This document shows, one piece after another, positions 1-8,853 of a stretch of DNA of 61,540 bases. The stretch comes from an uncultured Pseudomonadales bacterium. GTDB taxonomy: Bacteria > Pseudomonadota > Gammaproteobacteria > Pseudomonadales > Azotimanducaceae. Both the position numbers and the translations under genes were made by a program. Within the stretch, counting starts at the first letter, position 1. Every line of letters begins with the position of its first letter. The stretch lies in NCBI GenBank assembly GCA_905182155.1, contig CAJJAX010000008.1, positions 1-61,540 on the forward strand, read 5' to 3'. Under the pieces are notes generated by a model. It ran no database searches. It saw only the letters and a list, made by a program, of their open reading frames with translations, and had not been told where the DNA came from.

Positions 1-1012
1 GATTGTTCTTTTTTGTTACGACGACGTCTGGGACGACGTACTGGGGCGCGACTTCAACGAGGTCAGCACCTGGCTTAGGATTGAGGGTTTGGATGAGCGC
101 TATGGCGCTTTGCAGCTGAGTTTCTGATAAGTGGAGATGCTTAATGAGAAACGCAAAGTCGCGATTACCGAGGCTTGGCAGGTGCTCCGTAACAAGGGTC
201 ATGGCAAGCTGCTTGGCTTCGGTGTCTGCTGGTAGCGATTGCAGTTGGATCAGAAGACATTCGCCTAAGTCTCTGGCGGCTATGCCAAGGGGGTCTAGGT
301 GCTGGATGAGATGCAGGACCGCCTCGATTTCATCGATTTCAACCGCCCATTCGATCGGCATGGCCTCTTGAATTTCCTCGAGTTGGAGGCGGAGCATGCC
401 TTCGCTGTCTAAACCGTCGATGATGTGGAGCGCAATGACTTCATCGGTTTCGGTGAAGTTCAGAAGGTTAATTTGTTCTAGTAAGTGGCTCTGGACCGTT
501 CCTTGCGGGCTATTTCGGGCATCAAAGGATTCGCCATCTTCATCAAATCCAGCGCCTGCGCCCAAGCCGGTTGGTAGGCTGTCGTAGACATCCTCCCAGA
601 TGCTATCGACCGGCAAATCGTCACTCAGTTCATTGGCCTGGAGTAATTCTGACGTATCGCTGACCCGGTCGCCGTCGAGCTCTTGATCGTGCAGGTCTGG
701 CGCAAGGGCCTCGAATTCATTAGCAGAAGGGCCTTCGAGGTCCAAGTCGCTGTCTAGTTGCTCGGGTTTAGGCCCGTCATCGGATGGCTCGTCAGGATGA
801 GGGGTTTCATTGAGGGTTTCGGCATCGGACGTTGCTGCGGCTTCTGCACTATCGTCAAATTCTTCGAGCATCAAGTTGGAGTCCAAGGCTTCTTGGATTT
901 CCTGCTGAAGGTCGAGGGTCGACAGTTGCAACAGCTTAATGGCCTGCTGAAGCTGCGGGGTCATCCGCAGTTGCTGGCCGATTTTAAGCGTTAGTGAGGG
1001 TCGCATGCTCAT
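1..1012 (-). CDS. rpoN: RNA polymerase sigma-54 factor RpoN (partial, 3' end off window)
   Basis: Reading the reverse strand from an ATG at 1012 (MSMRPSLTLKIGQQLRMTPQ) gives about 337 open codons to the window edge. The Q/L-rich N-terminal region I (QLQQAIKLLQLSTLDLQQEI) is the segment that contacts bacterial enhancer-binding proteins, and it is followed by the acidic region II typical of sigma-54. The core-binding part continues to the edge; the helix-turn-helix and RpoN box would lie outside. A second in-frame ATG at 1006 is possible. Sigma-54 recognises -24/-12 promoters and needs an ATPase activator. It lies downstream of lptB in the same orientation, a common gammaproteobacterial arrangement, but a 514-bp repeat-bearing gap separates them. 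Confidence 0.93.
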   Translation of the reverse strand, partial: MSMRPSLTLKIGQQLRMTPQLQQAIKLLQLSTLDLQQEIQEALDSNLMLEEFDDSAEAAATSDAETLNETPHPDEPSDDGPKPEQLDSDLDLEGPSANEFEALAPDLHDQELDGDRVSDTSELLQANELSDDLPVDSIWEDVYDSLPTGLGAGAGFDEDGESFDARNSPQGTVQSHLLEQINLLNFTETDEVIALHIIDGLDSEGMLRLQLEEIQEAMPIEWAVEIDEIEAVLHLIQHLDPLGIAARDLGECLLIQLQSLPADTEAKQLAMTLVTEHLPSLGNRDFAFLIKHLHLSETQLQSAIALIQTLNPKPGADLVEVAPQYVVPDVVVTKKNN

Positions 1013-1526
1013 GGTGCAATGATACTGCTGATGGTTGTGGAATAAAACTTGCTTGTTAAGGATAAACTCGGCGGCTATCAATGGCCCATTAACGATTTTG
1101 AAGGGCTGGCAAGGGCGTTTTTCCCCGGCGGCAGTGGCGCGATAAAGATCTGGGCCCAGCCCTTGTGCGACTTGGATGGGCCGTCTCGCGCCGAAGACAA
1201 GGGCTGAAGGATCAAGTGCTCTAGGGCAAGGTTAGCCGTCTTGAGCGGGCTCAATCGCTCGTCGGGCGGGTGAGCCACTCTAGACAGCCTTGAGCCGAAA
1301 TAAACAGCCCTGAGCCAAAAACAGCCCTGAGCCAAAAACAGCCCTGAGCCAAAAACAGCCCTGAGCCAAAAACAGCCCTGAGCCAAATAAACAGCCCTGA
1401 GCGGACATAAACAGCCCTGAGCGATTTAAGTAGACCTTGGGTTAGCAACGGCCCTTTTGCCGAATAGCCTTGGTGCGATGATGCCCTGTTAAGGCGTACA
1501 GGAGGTGAAACCACATCCTTCGGGCA
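1013..1526. other. lptB-rpoN intergenic region with tandem repeats
   Basis: No convincing gene lies in this 514-bp gap. Its centre is a tandem-repeat array, listed separately. On its rpoN-proximal side there is an inverted repeat, cagcccttgt near 1156 and acaagggctg near 1198, separated by about 35 bp. Open frames across the array on the minus strand only read the repeat in shifting frames (Leu-Arg-Ala-Val-Phe / Ala-Gln-Gly-Cys-Phe) and look like artefacts. The gap probably carries the rpoN promoter, but I could not identify a clear one. Confidence 0.6.
1284..1423. repeat. Eight-copy tandem repeat, core acagccctgagc
   Basis: The core acagccctgagc (first copy acagccttgagc) recurs at 1284, 1304, 1321, 1338, 1355, 1372, 1391 and 1411. 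Start-to-start distances are 20, 17, 17, 17, 17, 19 and 20 bp. Spacers are A-rich (caaaa in the central copies, longer variants such as cgaaataa at the flanks). The central four intervals are identical, so the core probably expanded by slippage while the outer copies are older and more diverged. The array lies upstream of rpoN on the same transcript strand. Confidence 0.9.
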
Positions 1527-2255
1527 TTACAGTCGAAAGTTTTCGCCCAGATAAACCGATTTCACCAGATCGTTGTTCAAAATTTCTGTACTGCTGCCTT
1601 GCGCGATCAGTTGCCCTTCATTAACAATGTAGGCCCGATGGCAGATGTCGAGGGTTTCCCGCACATTATGATCGGTAATGAGGATGCCAATGCCGCGCTC
1701 CGCCAAATAGTTGATGATGGCTTTGATGTCGCCGACGGAGATAGGGTCAACGCCAGCGAAGGGTTCGTCGAGGAGTAAGAACTTTGGATCAGTGGCCAAC
1801 GCGCGTGCGATTTCGGCTCGGCGTCTTTCGCCGCCGCTGAGCGCGAGGCCCAGGCTATCTCGAACATGGTTTAGATTGAACTCTGTTAACAGCGCATCGG
1901 TTCGTTCTAGCCGTTCGGCCGGGTTGAGGTCGGTAACCGATTCGAAGATGGCCAGTAAATTGTCAGCCACCGACAGCTTCCTGAAAATGCTCGCTTCCTG
2001 TGGCAGATAACCCAGGCCCAGCGCGGCGCGTTGGTGCATGGGCAAGCCCGTAATATTGGTTCCGGCAAGGTTGATCTCGCCAAAATCAGGTTGAACGAGG
2101 CCGGCGATCATATAAAAGCAGGTGGTTTTGCCGGCGCCATTGGGTCCCAACAAAAGGCCAACCTCGCCAGCGCCGACCTGAAAAGAAACATCCGTGACAA
2201 CGGGGCGGTTGCCAAATTGTTTCCTGAGATGTTGAACCGAAAGTTGTGATGCCAA
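1527..2255 (-). CDS. lptB: LPS export ABC transporter ATPase LptB
   Basis: LptB is the cytoplasmic ATPase of the LptB2FG transporter that pulls LPS from the inner membrane and pushes it along the Lpt bridge. The 242-residue protein has Walker [10 protein letters not shown] (about 37-45), a Q-loop [12 protein letters not shown], the ABC signature [14 protein letters not shown] (139 onward), Walker B FLLLDEP (159-165) with GVDPISV, and the H-loop ITDHNVRE (His about 196). Length matches the family. It follows lptA by six bases, so lptC-lptA-lptB form one transcription unit; lptF and lptG are not in the window. Confidence 0.97.
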   Translation of the reverse strand: MASQLSVQHLRKQFGNRPVVTDVSFQVGAGEVGLLLGPNGAGKTTCFYMIAGLVQPDFGEINLAGTNITGLPMHQRAALGLGYLPQEASIFRKLSVADNLLAIFESVTDLNPAERLERTDALLTEFNLNHVRDSLGLALSGGERRRAEIARALATDPKFLLLDEPFAGVDPISVGDIKAIINYLAERGIGILITDHNVRETLDICHRAYIVNEGQLIAQGSSTEILNNDLVKSVYLGENFRL

Positions 2256-2261
2256 TTTGGA

Positions 2262-2774
2262 TTACTGCTTGGGTCTAGGATTGATAATGAGATTGATTCG
2301 GTTGTTCTCGGTGCCATCACTCTCAACCTTGAAGAGACCTTCGGCCAGGTTGTAACTGAGGGTGTTGCCTTGATAAGTGTCTGCCCCTTGGGTTAATTGC
2401 GCCGATCCGGTCAGTAAGAGCGTTTCGGTCAACATCTGATACTCAATATTGGTTGCTGTGGCCACAATTGCTGGCCGCGTCTCGGTTGCCCCTTGCTCGA
2501 AGCGGGCCTTTGATTCGTCCCCGTGGTTAGAGATCGCCTGAATAGAGGCGAGCACTTTGTCAAGGCTCATCAAAATCACTTGGTCTGCCGTGATTCTAAG
2601 CAGGCCCTGCTCAATGATGACGTTGCCCTGATACTCGGAGCGACCTAGGGATTCACTGACCGTTGCGCGATCAGCTTGGATGGTGATGGGAAGTAACGGG
2701 TCATCCTGCGCAATGACCTGGCGAGCATGTAAAGCGAGTAAAACAATAAGGCAGAGACGTAGTGGCATGATCAA
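2262..2774 (-). CDS. lptA: LPS transport periplasmic protein LptA
   Basis: This 170-residue protein starts with a cleavable signal sequence (MIMPLRLCLIVLLALHARQVIA). It continues with an OstA/LptA beta-jellyroll domain: ITIQADRATVSESLGRSEYQ, GNVIIEQGLLRITADQV and TLSYNLAEGLFKV are recognisable strands. LptA forms the periplasmic bridge between LptC and LptD that carries LPS to the outer membrane. A start at the second in-frame ATG (MPLRLC) is equally plausible. It lies between lptC (72 bp upstream) and lptB (6 bp downstream). Confidence 0.93.
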   Translation of the reverse strand: MIMPLRLCLIVLLALHARQVIAQDDPLLPITIQADRATVSESLGRSEYQGNVIIEQGLLRITADQVILMSLDKVLASIQAISNHGDESKARFEQGATETRPAIVATATNIEYQMLTETLLLTGSAQLTQGADTYQGNTLSYNLAEGLFKVESDGTENNRINLIINPRPKQ

Positions 2775-2846
2775 GCGACGCTATGGTGAATTGGCTCAAC
2801 CAAAGTGTAGCACGCGCAAATCAACCTGCGGCAGGGTGGGCTCATC

Positions 2847-3461
2847 TCAAGGCTTAAATTGTATGGTCGTGACAACCCGTTGCTCCGCGTTCGAATTGAA
2901 CATAAAAGTATCTTGGTCGAGATTCGCGCGAAGCCTTGCGGCTTGGGTTTGGGTATTGCCCGTAAAAATAGTGACTGGCGTGTCGCTTTCAGCCAAGTTC
3001 TCGCTTGGGTAGACGTTCAGCGCGTCAGTGATAAAGGTTGTTTTGCTGCCATCCGGATTGCTTTTTTCGGCTCGAACGGATGACCAAAGCTCAACGGATT
3101 GTTTGCGGTAAACAGACGCTCCCAAAAGCCGGCCTTTGACTGATGAGATGGTCCAGGGCCCGGTAAGGGTTGGCGTGTACAGGGCAACACTGGGTAATTC
3201 CAAGGTTGTGACATCGGTCAGTGGGTAATGGGTGAAGCGTTCGGCGCTTATTTTGGAGGTGAGATTCCCCTGGTCGTTGATTTGACTGATCGATGCATGG
3301 GTCATAAAAAGATCGGGCTCGTTCAGCCGCGCGGGCGCTTCCCCGGCCTGATGGTCAAGATCGACAGTTCGATTCAGCAAGATCGAGGCAATGAAAATCG
3401 CGAGCAGCCCTATCAGGGCGCGTGAGCGGAGTGTTCTGTTTTGTTTCAAAGATTCAATCAT
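2847..3461 (-). CDS. lptC: LPS export system protein LptC
   Basis: LptC is a bitopic inner-membrane protein that passes LPS from LptB2FG to LptA. The 204-residue product has a short basic cytoplasmic N terminus, one membrane segment (about 15-31, ALIGLLAIFIASILLN) and a periplasmic YrbK/LptC domain with the typical ISAERFTHYPLTDVTTLE stretch and a C-terminal GNTQTQAARLRANLD motif. It is first in lptCAB. The kdsD-kdsC pair that often precedes lptC is absent; instead ibaG-murA diverges from it. Confidence 0.9.
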   Translation of the reverse strand: MIESLKQNRTLRSRALIGLLAIFIASILLNRTVDLDHQAGEAPARLNEPDLFMTHASISQINDQGNLTSKISAERFTHYPLTDVTTLELPSVALYTPTLTGPWTISSVKGRLLGASVYRKQSVELWSSVRAEKSNPDGSKTTFITDALNVYPSENLAESDTPVTIFTGNTQTQAARLRANLDQDTFMFNSNAEQRVVTTIQFKP

Positions 3462-3563
3462 TGGGCGTTGGGCGCTTGATCCTGGCTGGCTTTAAAGCAG
3501 GTTAATCGATTTAACGTCTATGATCGATGGGTCCCGTCCGGTCTTTGGCGACCGATCAAAAAA

Positions 3564-3577
3564 AGCCAGCGCTGGCT
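3564..3577. promoter_or_regulatory. Perfect 14-bp palindrome with T-run on the minus strand
   Basis: agccagcgctggct is a perfect palindrome in the divergent lptC/ibaG spacer. Read on the minus strand it would give a 5-bp stem with GCGC loop followed directly by seven Ts, resembling a short intrinsic terminator upstream of lptC. It could equally be a dyad for a regulator. Confidence 0.35.
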
Positions 3578-3637
3578 ACCGCTTTCTGCCTGGGCCTTTG
3601 ATGAAAGCCGCGCCGGATGATTGTGCTTTGGTTGGCA

Positions 3638-3646
3638 TGATATGAT
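3638..3646 (+). promoter_or_regulatory. Extended -10 promoter for ibaG-murA operon
   Basis: TGATATGAT is a good extended -10 element (TGn plus TATGAT), 25 bp before the ibaG start codon. No strong -35 is seen at 17 bp, consistent with an extended -10 promoter. It would drive ibaG-murA-hisG-hisD-zapE. Confidence 0.45.
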
Positions 3647-3670
3647 GCCCATTTTTTTAAAGGCAATGTT

Positions 3671-3901
3671 ATGGATCTGGCACAGTTAGAGGCAGAAATG
3701 CGCGACGGACTTAAAGCCGAGACCGTTGAGCTTCAGTTGGACGGTAATCGTTTGGCGGTGCGGGTGATCGCCGAGTGTTTTGCGGGTTTAAACCGGGTCA
3801 AACGGCAACAAAAGGTGTATGGGTTTTTGAACGATTTAATTGCTGACGGAACGCTCCATGCGGTGTCGATTAAGGCGCTAGCCCCCGAAGAAAGCGTTTA
3901 A
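3671..3901 (+). CDS. ibaG: BolA family protein IbaG
   Basis: A 76-residue BolA-like protein with the class II KH-like fold. Family features are the N-terminal LEAEMRDGL helix, the FAGLNRVKRQQKVYGFLND segment, and the C-terminal HAVSIKALAPEE. IbaG/YrbA proteins pair with monothiol glutaredoxins in iron-sulfur handling and, in several bacteria, affect envelope homeostasis. The conserved position just before murA (two bases between stop and start) separates it from BolA proper. A purine-rich stretch aaaggcaa precedes the ATG. Confidence 0.9.
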   Translation: MDLAQLEAEMRDGLKAETVELQLDGNRLAVRVIAECFAGLNRVKRQQKVYGFLNDLIADGTLHAVSIKALAPEESV

Positions 3902-3903
3902 AC

Positions 3904-5172
3904 GTGGCGCTTCTTCGAATCCAAGGTGGATCGGTCTTGCAGGGCGAGATTTCTGCCTCGAGCGCAAAAAACTCCGTGATCAACCTCATTGCCGCTGCGC
4001 TTTTGGCGGATGAGCCGGTGACCTTGCTGAACGTGCCGCACCTTCGGGATGTGTCGACGATGATCGAGCTGCTAGGTCATATGGGCGTTGTGGTCGTGAT
4101 CAATGAGCGAATGCAGGTTGATATCCACGCCAATTCGATTAGCTCGTTGAAAGCGCCCTATGATCTGGTCAAGACCATGCGGGCATCCTTTAACGTTCTG
4201 GGACCTTTGATTGCACGTTACGGCGAAGCCGAAGTTTCCTTGCCCGGTGGATGCGCCATCGGGACTCGGCCGGTGGATCAGCATCTTAAAGGCTTGCGCG
4301 CGTTGGGCGCGGAAATCGAGATGAAAGAAGGCTATGTCCGAGGTACCGTATCCGGTCGATTGAAAGGCGCGCGGATTGATTTTGATTTCTCAACCGTTGG
4401 CGGCACCGAGCATCTGATGACGGCGGCGGTCCTGGCTGAGGGGACCACCATTTTAGAAAACTGTGCCAAAGAGCCAGAGATCGAAAACCTTGCCGACTTT
4501 TTAAATACCCTGGGTGCAGATGTCCGGGGGGCTGGGACCAGTCGAATTGAAATCCAAGGAGTAGAACGGTTACACGGAGGGTGTTTCGAGGCGATACCGG
4601 ATCGAATCGAAGTGGGGACTTACTTGATCGCCGCGGCGGCCAGTGGCGGTAGCATCGGAATCTCGAATGCGCTGCCTCAGCACAATGCGGCGTTATTATC
4701 CAAGCTTCGTGAGGCGGGCGCTGACATTGATATTGAAGATGGCCACATTTTCTTAGATATGAAGGGGCGTCGTCCGAAATCTGTGAATATTATGACCGGC
4801 CCATATCCGGCGTTCCCGACCGATCTACAGGCTCAGATGATGACCTTGAACTGTTTAGCGGAAGGCTCTTGTTCGATCCAAGAAACTATTTTTGAAAATC
4901 GATTTATGCATGTTCCGGAGCTGGCGCGTATGGGGGCAGACATTCAACTGCAGAACAATAATTCTGTTGCGATGGTTCGGGGCGTCGCCGATCTGGTCGG
5001 GGCGCCGGTCATGGCAACAGATCTTCGGGCCTCGGCAAGTCTTGTCATTGCGGGCATTGCAGCCAGCGGCGAGACAACGGTTGACCGGGTCTACCATATT
5101 GATCGGGGCTACCAGCAGATAGAAGAACGGCTGCAGCGACTCGGGGTTGATATCCGACGGGAGGCCAGTTAA
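3904..5172 (+). CDS. murA: UDP-N-acetylglucosamine 1-carboxyvinyltransferase MurA
   Basis: MurA transfers enolpyruvate from PEP to UDP-GlcNAc, the first committed step of peptidoglycan synthesis. The 422-residue length equals the family norm. The substrate-binding Lys-Asn pair (SAKNSVINL, about 22-23) and the catalytic loop LPGGCAIGTRPVD with the Cys at about 117 (target of fosfomycin) are present. The start is GTG at 3904, two bases after the ibaG stop; no better ATG lies nearby. The stop abuts the hisG ATG. Confidence 0.97.
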   Translation: MALLRIQGGSVLQGEISASSAKNSVINLIAAALLADEPVTLLNVPHLRDVSTMIELLGHMGVVVVINERMQVDIHANSISSLKAPYDLVKTMRASFNVLGPLIARYGEAEVSLPGGCAIGTRPVDQHLKGLRALGAEIEMKEGYVRGTVSGRLKGARIDFDFSTVGGTEHLMTAAVLAEGTTILENCAKEPEIENLADFLNTLGADVRGAGTSRIEIQGVERLHGGCFEAIPDRIEVGTYLIAAAASGGSIGISNALPQHNAALLSKLREAGADIDIEDGHIFLDMKGRRPKSVNIMTGPYPAFPTDLQAQMMTLNCLAEGSCSIQETIFENRFMHVPELARMGADIQLQNNNSVAMVRGVADLVGAPVMATDLRASASLVIAGIAASGETTVDRVYHIDRGYQQIEERLQRLGVDIRREAS

Positions 5173-5814
5173 ATGTCGTCGACCGCATCCCTGCCATTGG
5201 TTATTGCACTGAGCAAAGGCCGGCCTTTATCGCAGTTGCTGTCATTGCTTGAGCAATTGGGCATTCAGCCGACGGATGATATGACGACCTCTAGAAAGCT
5301 GGTTTTTGAGACCAACCAGCCTGAGATTCGATTGATGGTTTTGCGGGGTCATGATGTGGCGACCTACGTTGAGCATGGTATCGCTGATCTTGGCATTGTG
5401 GGTAAAGATGTGTTGCTTGAGTTCCAAGGGGATGGTTTTTACGAGCCCCTTGATTTGAAGATGTCGCAATGCCAGATGATGGTGGCTGGATTGGTCAAAG
5501 AGGGCAATTTGCCGAGGCGGCTGAGGGTTGCCACGAAATTTGTTGAAACCGCGAAGCGACATTATGCGGATAAAGGTATACAGATCGACATTATTAAGCT
5601 CACGGGCGCCTTGGAATTGGCGCCGGTCATGCAGTTGGCGCATCGAATCGTGGACATTGTCGAGACAGGCAACACGCTGGTGGCCAATGGTTTGGAGCCG
5701 AAGGAGCTGATTTGTAATATCTCCTCAAGATTGATTGTTAACAAAGTGGCTTACAAGACAAAACGGACCTTAATCCAACCCCTGATCGAGCGTTTGGCGG
5801 AGATGACGGCATGA
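5173..5814 (+). CDS. hisG: ATP phosphoribosyltransferase, short form HisG
   Basis: HisG condenses ATP and PRPP in the first step of histidine synthesis. At 213 residues this is the short form, with two periplasmic-binding-like lobes but without the C-terminal ACT-like regulatory domain. Motifs include ALSKGRPLSQ near the N terminus, GIADLGIVGKD, and the PRPP-binding region DIVETGNTLVANGL. Short-form enzymes need the HisZ regulatory subunit (a HisRS paralogue), which is not in this window. The gene starts at the murA stop and overlaps hisD by ATGA. Confidence 0.96.
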   Translation: MSSTASLPLVIALSKGRPLSQLLSLLEQLGIQPTDDMTTSRKLVFETNQPEIRLMVLRGHDVATYVEHGIADLGIVGKDVLLEFQGDGFYEPLDLKMSQCQMMVAGLVKEGNLPRRLRVATKFVETAKRHYADKGIQIDIIKLTGALELAPVMQLAHRIVDIVETGNTLVANGLEPKELICNISSRLIVNKVAYKTKRTLIQPLIERLAEMTA

Positions 5815-7121
5815 TGCGGCGGCTCAGTACGGGCACGGCGCAGTTCTCGTTGGAATTGAGTGCGGCCATTGACCATGCTGGGCTCATTTCTTCTGAGATT
5901 CACGAAACCGTCGCAGGAATCATTCAAGCGGTGCGTCAGTCCGGTGATCAAGCGTTGCTGCACTACACTGAAAAATTTGACGAATTCAAGCCGTCATCGA
6001 TTGAATCACTAAAAGTCAGCAAGCCAGAAATGGCCGCGGCTTGCGCATTGATTAGCGCGCCGGTGAATGAGGCGCTTCGGCTGGCATCCCTCAGGATCCG
6101 TGATTACCATCAAAGGCAACTCGAGGCGCTCGGGCAAAGTTGGCAATTTGAGGATCCGCTGGGCAATGTCCTCGGTCAGCGTGTTCAACCGATGGCGCGG
6201 GTTGGGGTGTATGCGCCGGGCGGGAAAGCCTGTTATCCCTCGACGGTGCTCATGACGGCGATTCCGGCCAAGGTTGCAGGGGTTGCGTCGGTCGCCCTTG
6301 CGGTGCCCGCAAAAGGCGGTGCGGTGCGTCCAATCTTACTCGCCGCGGCGCATTATGCTGAGGTTGATGAGATTTGGATTATGGGTGGTGCTCAGGCGAT
6401 TGCCGCCCTGGCCTACGGCACGGAGTCCGTTCGGGCAGTCGATAAAATTTGCGGGCCAGGCAATGTCTTTGTCACCGCGGCCAAAAAACAGGTTTACGGC
6501 GATGTCGGGATCGATATGCTGGCAGGTCCTTCCGAGGTTCTGGTGGTCGCAGACGACAGTGCGCGAGTTGACTGGATCATTGCAGATCTGCTCGCCCAGG
6601 CCGAACATGACGAGCAAGCGCAGTCGATTGTGGTTTCCCAGAGCGAGACCTTCTTGAATGCCGTGCAGGCTGGCTTGGCAGACGCGGTCGCCGCCCAGCC
6701 TCGGCGCACCATCATCGAGGCGTCCTTGCGCAATCGAGGTTTGCTGATTCATGCTGAAACGCGTGAAGCCTTGGTCAGGGTTATTAATCGAGTTGCGCCC
6801 GAACATCTAGAATTGGCGATGAGCATGCCGGAAAGTTTGCTGCCTGATATTCGGTCTGCGGGTGCTATTTTTGTGGGTCAATACAGTCCAGAAGTCGTGG
6901 GGGATTATACGGCGGGCCCAAGCCACGTTCTGCCGACGAGTGGTACGGCGCGTTTTGCATCAGCCTTAGGGGTTTATGATTTCCAGCTCAGACAGTCTTT
7001 GATTCAGTGTTCAAAACGCGGTGGGCGCGACATCGCGAGTGCAGCCGCGGTTCTTGCCCAAGAAGAAGGTCTTTATGCGCATGCTTTGTCGGCGACCAAG
7101 CGTGTTGAAAGCGACGAATGA
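5811..7121 (+). CDS. hisD: Histidinol dehydrogenase HisD
   Basis: HisD carries out the last two steps of histidine synthesis, oxidising L-histidinol to L-histidine with two NAD+ in a zinc-dependent homodimer. The 436-residue protein has the family signatures DMLAGPSEVLVVAD, LLAQAEHDEQAQSIVV (zinc and catalytic region), NRVAPEHLEL and GDYTAGPSHVLPTSGTARF. Both ends overlap neighbours by ATGA (hisG before, zapE after), indicating translational coupling. hisC, which often follows, is not present. Confidence 0.97.
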   Translation: MMRRLSTGTAQFSLELSAAIDHAGLISSEIHETVAGIIQAVRQSGDQALLHYTEKFDEFKPSSIESLKVSKPEMAAACALISAPVNEALRLASLRIRDYHQRQLEALGQSWQFEDPLGNVLGQRVQPMARVGVYAPGGKACYPSTVLMTAIPAKVAGVASVALAVPAKGGAVRPILLAAAHYAEVDEIWIMGGAQAIAALAYGTESVRAVDKICGPGNVFVTAAKKQVYGDVGIDMLAGPSEVLVVADDSARVDWIIADLLAQAEHDEQAQSIVVSQSETFLNAVQAGLADAVAAQPRRTIIEASLRNRGLLIHAETREALVRVINRVAPEHLELAMSMPESLLPDIRSAGAIFVGQYSPEVVGDYTAGPSHVLPTSGTARFASALGVYDFQLRQSLIQCSKRGGRDIASAAAVLAQEEGLYAHALSATKRVESDE

Positions 7122-8218
7122 CGACCGATTTGATCAAAGCCTATGAGGCGGTGCTCGTCGCGAAGCAGTACGAATCCGATCCGGCGCAACGCCAGGCGGT
7201 TGCAGCTTTGGCCGAATTAGCGCAAGCGCTCGGAAGCGCGTCATACGCAAAGTCTAATCCCCTGCTGTTTTGGCGGCCCAAGACGCGTCTACCGGTTCGC
7301 GGTCTCTATTTATGGGGTGGCGTTGGTCGGGGGAAGACCTTTTTAATGGACTTGTTTTTCGACGCGCTGGCTGAGCCGAGTAAGAAGCGGGTGCATTTCT
7401 ATCGATTTATGAGGCAGGTTCATGACGCGTTGCGCCGCTTACAGGGCCAAGTGAACCCCTTAGATGGTGTGGCCAGTGAGATCGCAAGCGAGGCTCGGGT
7501 TCTGTGCTTCGACGAATTTTTTGTCTCCGATATTACCGACGCGATGATTTTATCGGGCATCCTCGACGGCTTGTTTCGGCGCGGGGTCACGTTGGTCGCA
7601 ACCTCGAATGTCCCGCCCGCGGGGCTTTACAAAGATGGTTTGCAGCGGCGTAAGTTTTTACCCGCGATCGACGCGCTTGAAGCCAACACGTTGGTATTGA
7701 ATGTGGATGGGGGCTTGGATTACCGCATGCGATCACTGACCCAGGCGCCTTTGTATTACGAGGGGATCAACGAAATCAGCCATGCAGCGCTTTTGGCGAT
7801 GTTCAGCCGATTAACCCTGGATGATGGATGCCAGAACCCTGCGCAACAATTCGTTGAGATCTCGGGTCGAGCGATCAAGGTCCAAGCGCTGCTTGGGGAT
7901 GTTGTTTGGTTCGACTTTGATGCGATTTGTGACGGCCCTAGAAGTCAAAATGATTATATTGAGGTTGCGGAGCAATTTAGCTCGGTTTTGATTAGTGGGG
8001 TGCCCTGCTTCGGGTTGGCTCAGGAGGACCAGGCGCGACGGTTCATCAGTCTTGTGGACGAATTTTACGACCGCAAAGTAAAGTTGATTTTGTCAGCAGC
8101 GGCGTCGATTAAAAATCTCTATCAGGGGCGACGACTGCAGTTCGAGTTTGAGCGCACCCAAAGCCGGCTCCTAGAAATGCAAAGCGACACGTATTTGGGC
8201 TTGCAGCATCTGTTTTGA
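7118..8218 (+). CDS. zapE: Cell division protein ZapE (AFG1-like ATPase)
   Basis: ZapE belongs to the AFG1/YhcM P-loop ATPases; in E. coli it binds FtsZ and destabilises the Z ring under certain conditions. The 366-residue protein shows Walker A GGVGRGKT (67-74) within LYLWGGVGRGKTFLMDLFF, Walker B CFDEFFVSD (130-138), and ATSNVPPAGLYKDGLQR as sensor region. Its start overlaps the hisD stop, and it is the last gene before the ribosomal protein operon, as in other gammaproteobacteria. Confidence 0.94.
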   Translation: MTTDLIKAYEAVLVAKQYESDPAQRQAVAALAELAQALGSASYAKSNPLLFWRPKTRLPVRGLYLWGGVGRGKTFLMDLFFDALAEPSKKRVHFYRFMRQVHDALRRLQGQVNPLDGVASEIASEARVLCFDEFFVSDITDAMILSGILDGLFRRGVTLVATSNVPPAGLYKDGLQRRKFLPAIDALEANTLVLNVDGGLDYRMRSLTQAPLYYEGINEISHAALLAMFSRLTLDDGCQNPAQQFVEISGRAIKVQALLGDVVWFDFDAICDGPRSQNDYIEVAEQFSSVLISGVPCFGLAQEDQARRFISLVDEFYDRKVKLILSAAASIKNLYQGRRLQFEFERTQSRLLEMQSDTYLGLQHLF

Positions 8219-8276
8219 AGAAGATCGCTGGCATTTTTAGATTGTTTAGATCTGAAGCTGTGAGGCAAGGAAGGTG

Positions 8277-8305
8277 TTGCTTCTACATCGCGCCTTGGGT
8301 AAGAT
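8277..8305 (+). promoter_or_regulatory. Sigma70 promoter for rplM-rpsI
   Basis: TTGCTT (8277-8282) and TAAGAT (8300-8305) are spaced by 17 bp, leaving a leader of about 90 nt before rplM. The leader contains an inverted repeat built on ggatcc and ccggatc (near 8329-8356), a plausible site for L13 autoregulation known in enterics; that role is inferred. Confidence 0.5.
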
Positions 8306-8400
8306 TCGGCCTCTTAAATTTTAAGTCTGGATCCAATCCCGAGCGGGGCCGGATCTAGGGTTCAATCAAGAGCAATCCCCCAGTGAATTAGGGCGCCAGA

Positions 8401-8829
8401 ATGAAGACGGTCAGTGCAAAAAAAGAAGAGGTAACCCGAAAGTGGTATGTGGTTGATGCTGCAGACAAAACTTTGGGTCGATTGAGTACAGAAGTGGCAA
8501 ATCGCTTGCGTGGTAAGCACAAGGTCTGTTTCACACCGCATGTCGACACGGGTGATTACATCATCATCGTTAATGCTGAGAAGATTCGTGTGACGGGTCG
8601 CAAAGAAACCGATAAGACCTATTATCACCACACGGGGTTTCCAGGCGGCATTAAGTCGATTACCTTTGATAAACTGATCGATAAGGCGCCCGAGCGCATT
8701 ATCCAGTCGGCTGTAAAAGGGATGATGCCAAAGAATAAGTTAAGTCGTGCGATGCTGAGTAAGCTTAAGGTTTATGCCGGCAGTGCCCATCCGCATGAGG
8801 CACAGCAGCCTGAAGCGCTCGACATTTAA
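8401..8829 (+). CDS. rplM: 50S ribosomal protein L13
   Basis: A 142-residue L13, the same length as the E. coli protein. Recognisable segments are [20 protein letters not shown] near the N terminus, [30 protein letters not shown], and [21 protein letters not shown]13 binds 23S rRNA domain II early in 50S assembly. It is the first gene of the two-gene rplM-rpsI operon. Confidence 0.98.
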   Translation: MKTVSAKKEEVTRKWYVVDAADKTLGRLSTEVANRLRGKHKVCFTPHVDTGDYIIIVNAEKIRVTGRKETDKTYYHHTGFPGGIKSITFDKLIDKAPERIIQSAVKGMMPKNKLSRAMLSKLKVYAGSAHPHEAQQPEALDI

Positions 8830-8853
8830 GATTCGACATAAGAAAGGTTTGAT

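Noticed and set aside
1078-1514. Overlapping minus-strand ORFs with repeated LRAVFGSGLF / AQGCFW motifs
   Set aside because: They simply read the 17-bp tandem repeat in successive frames; they have no homology and no ribosome site.
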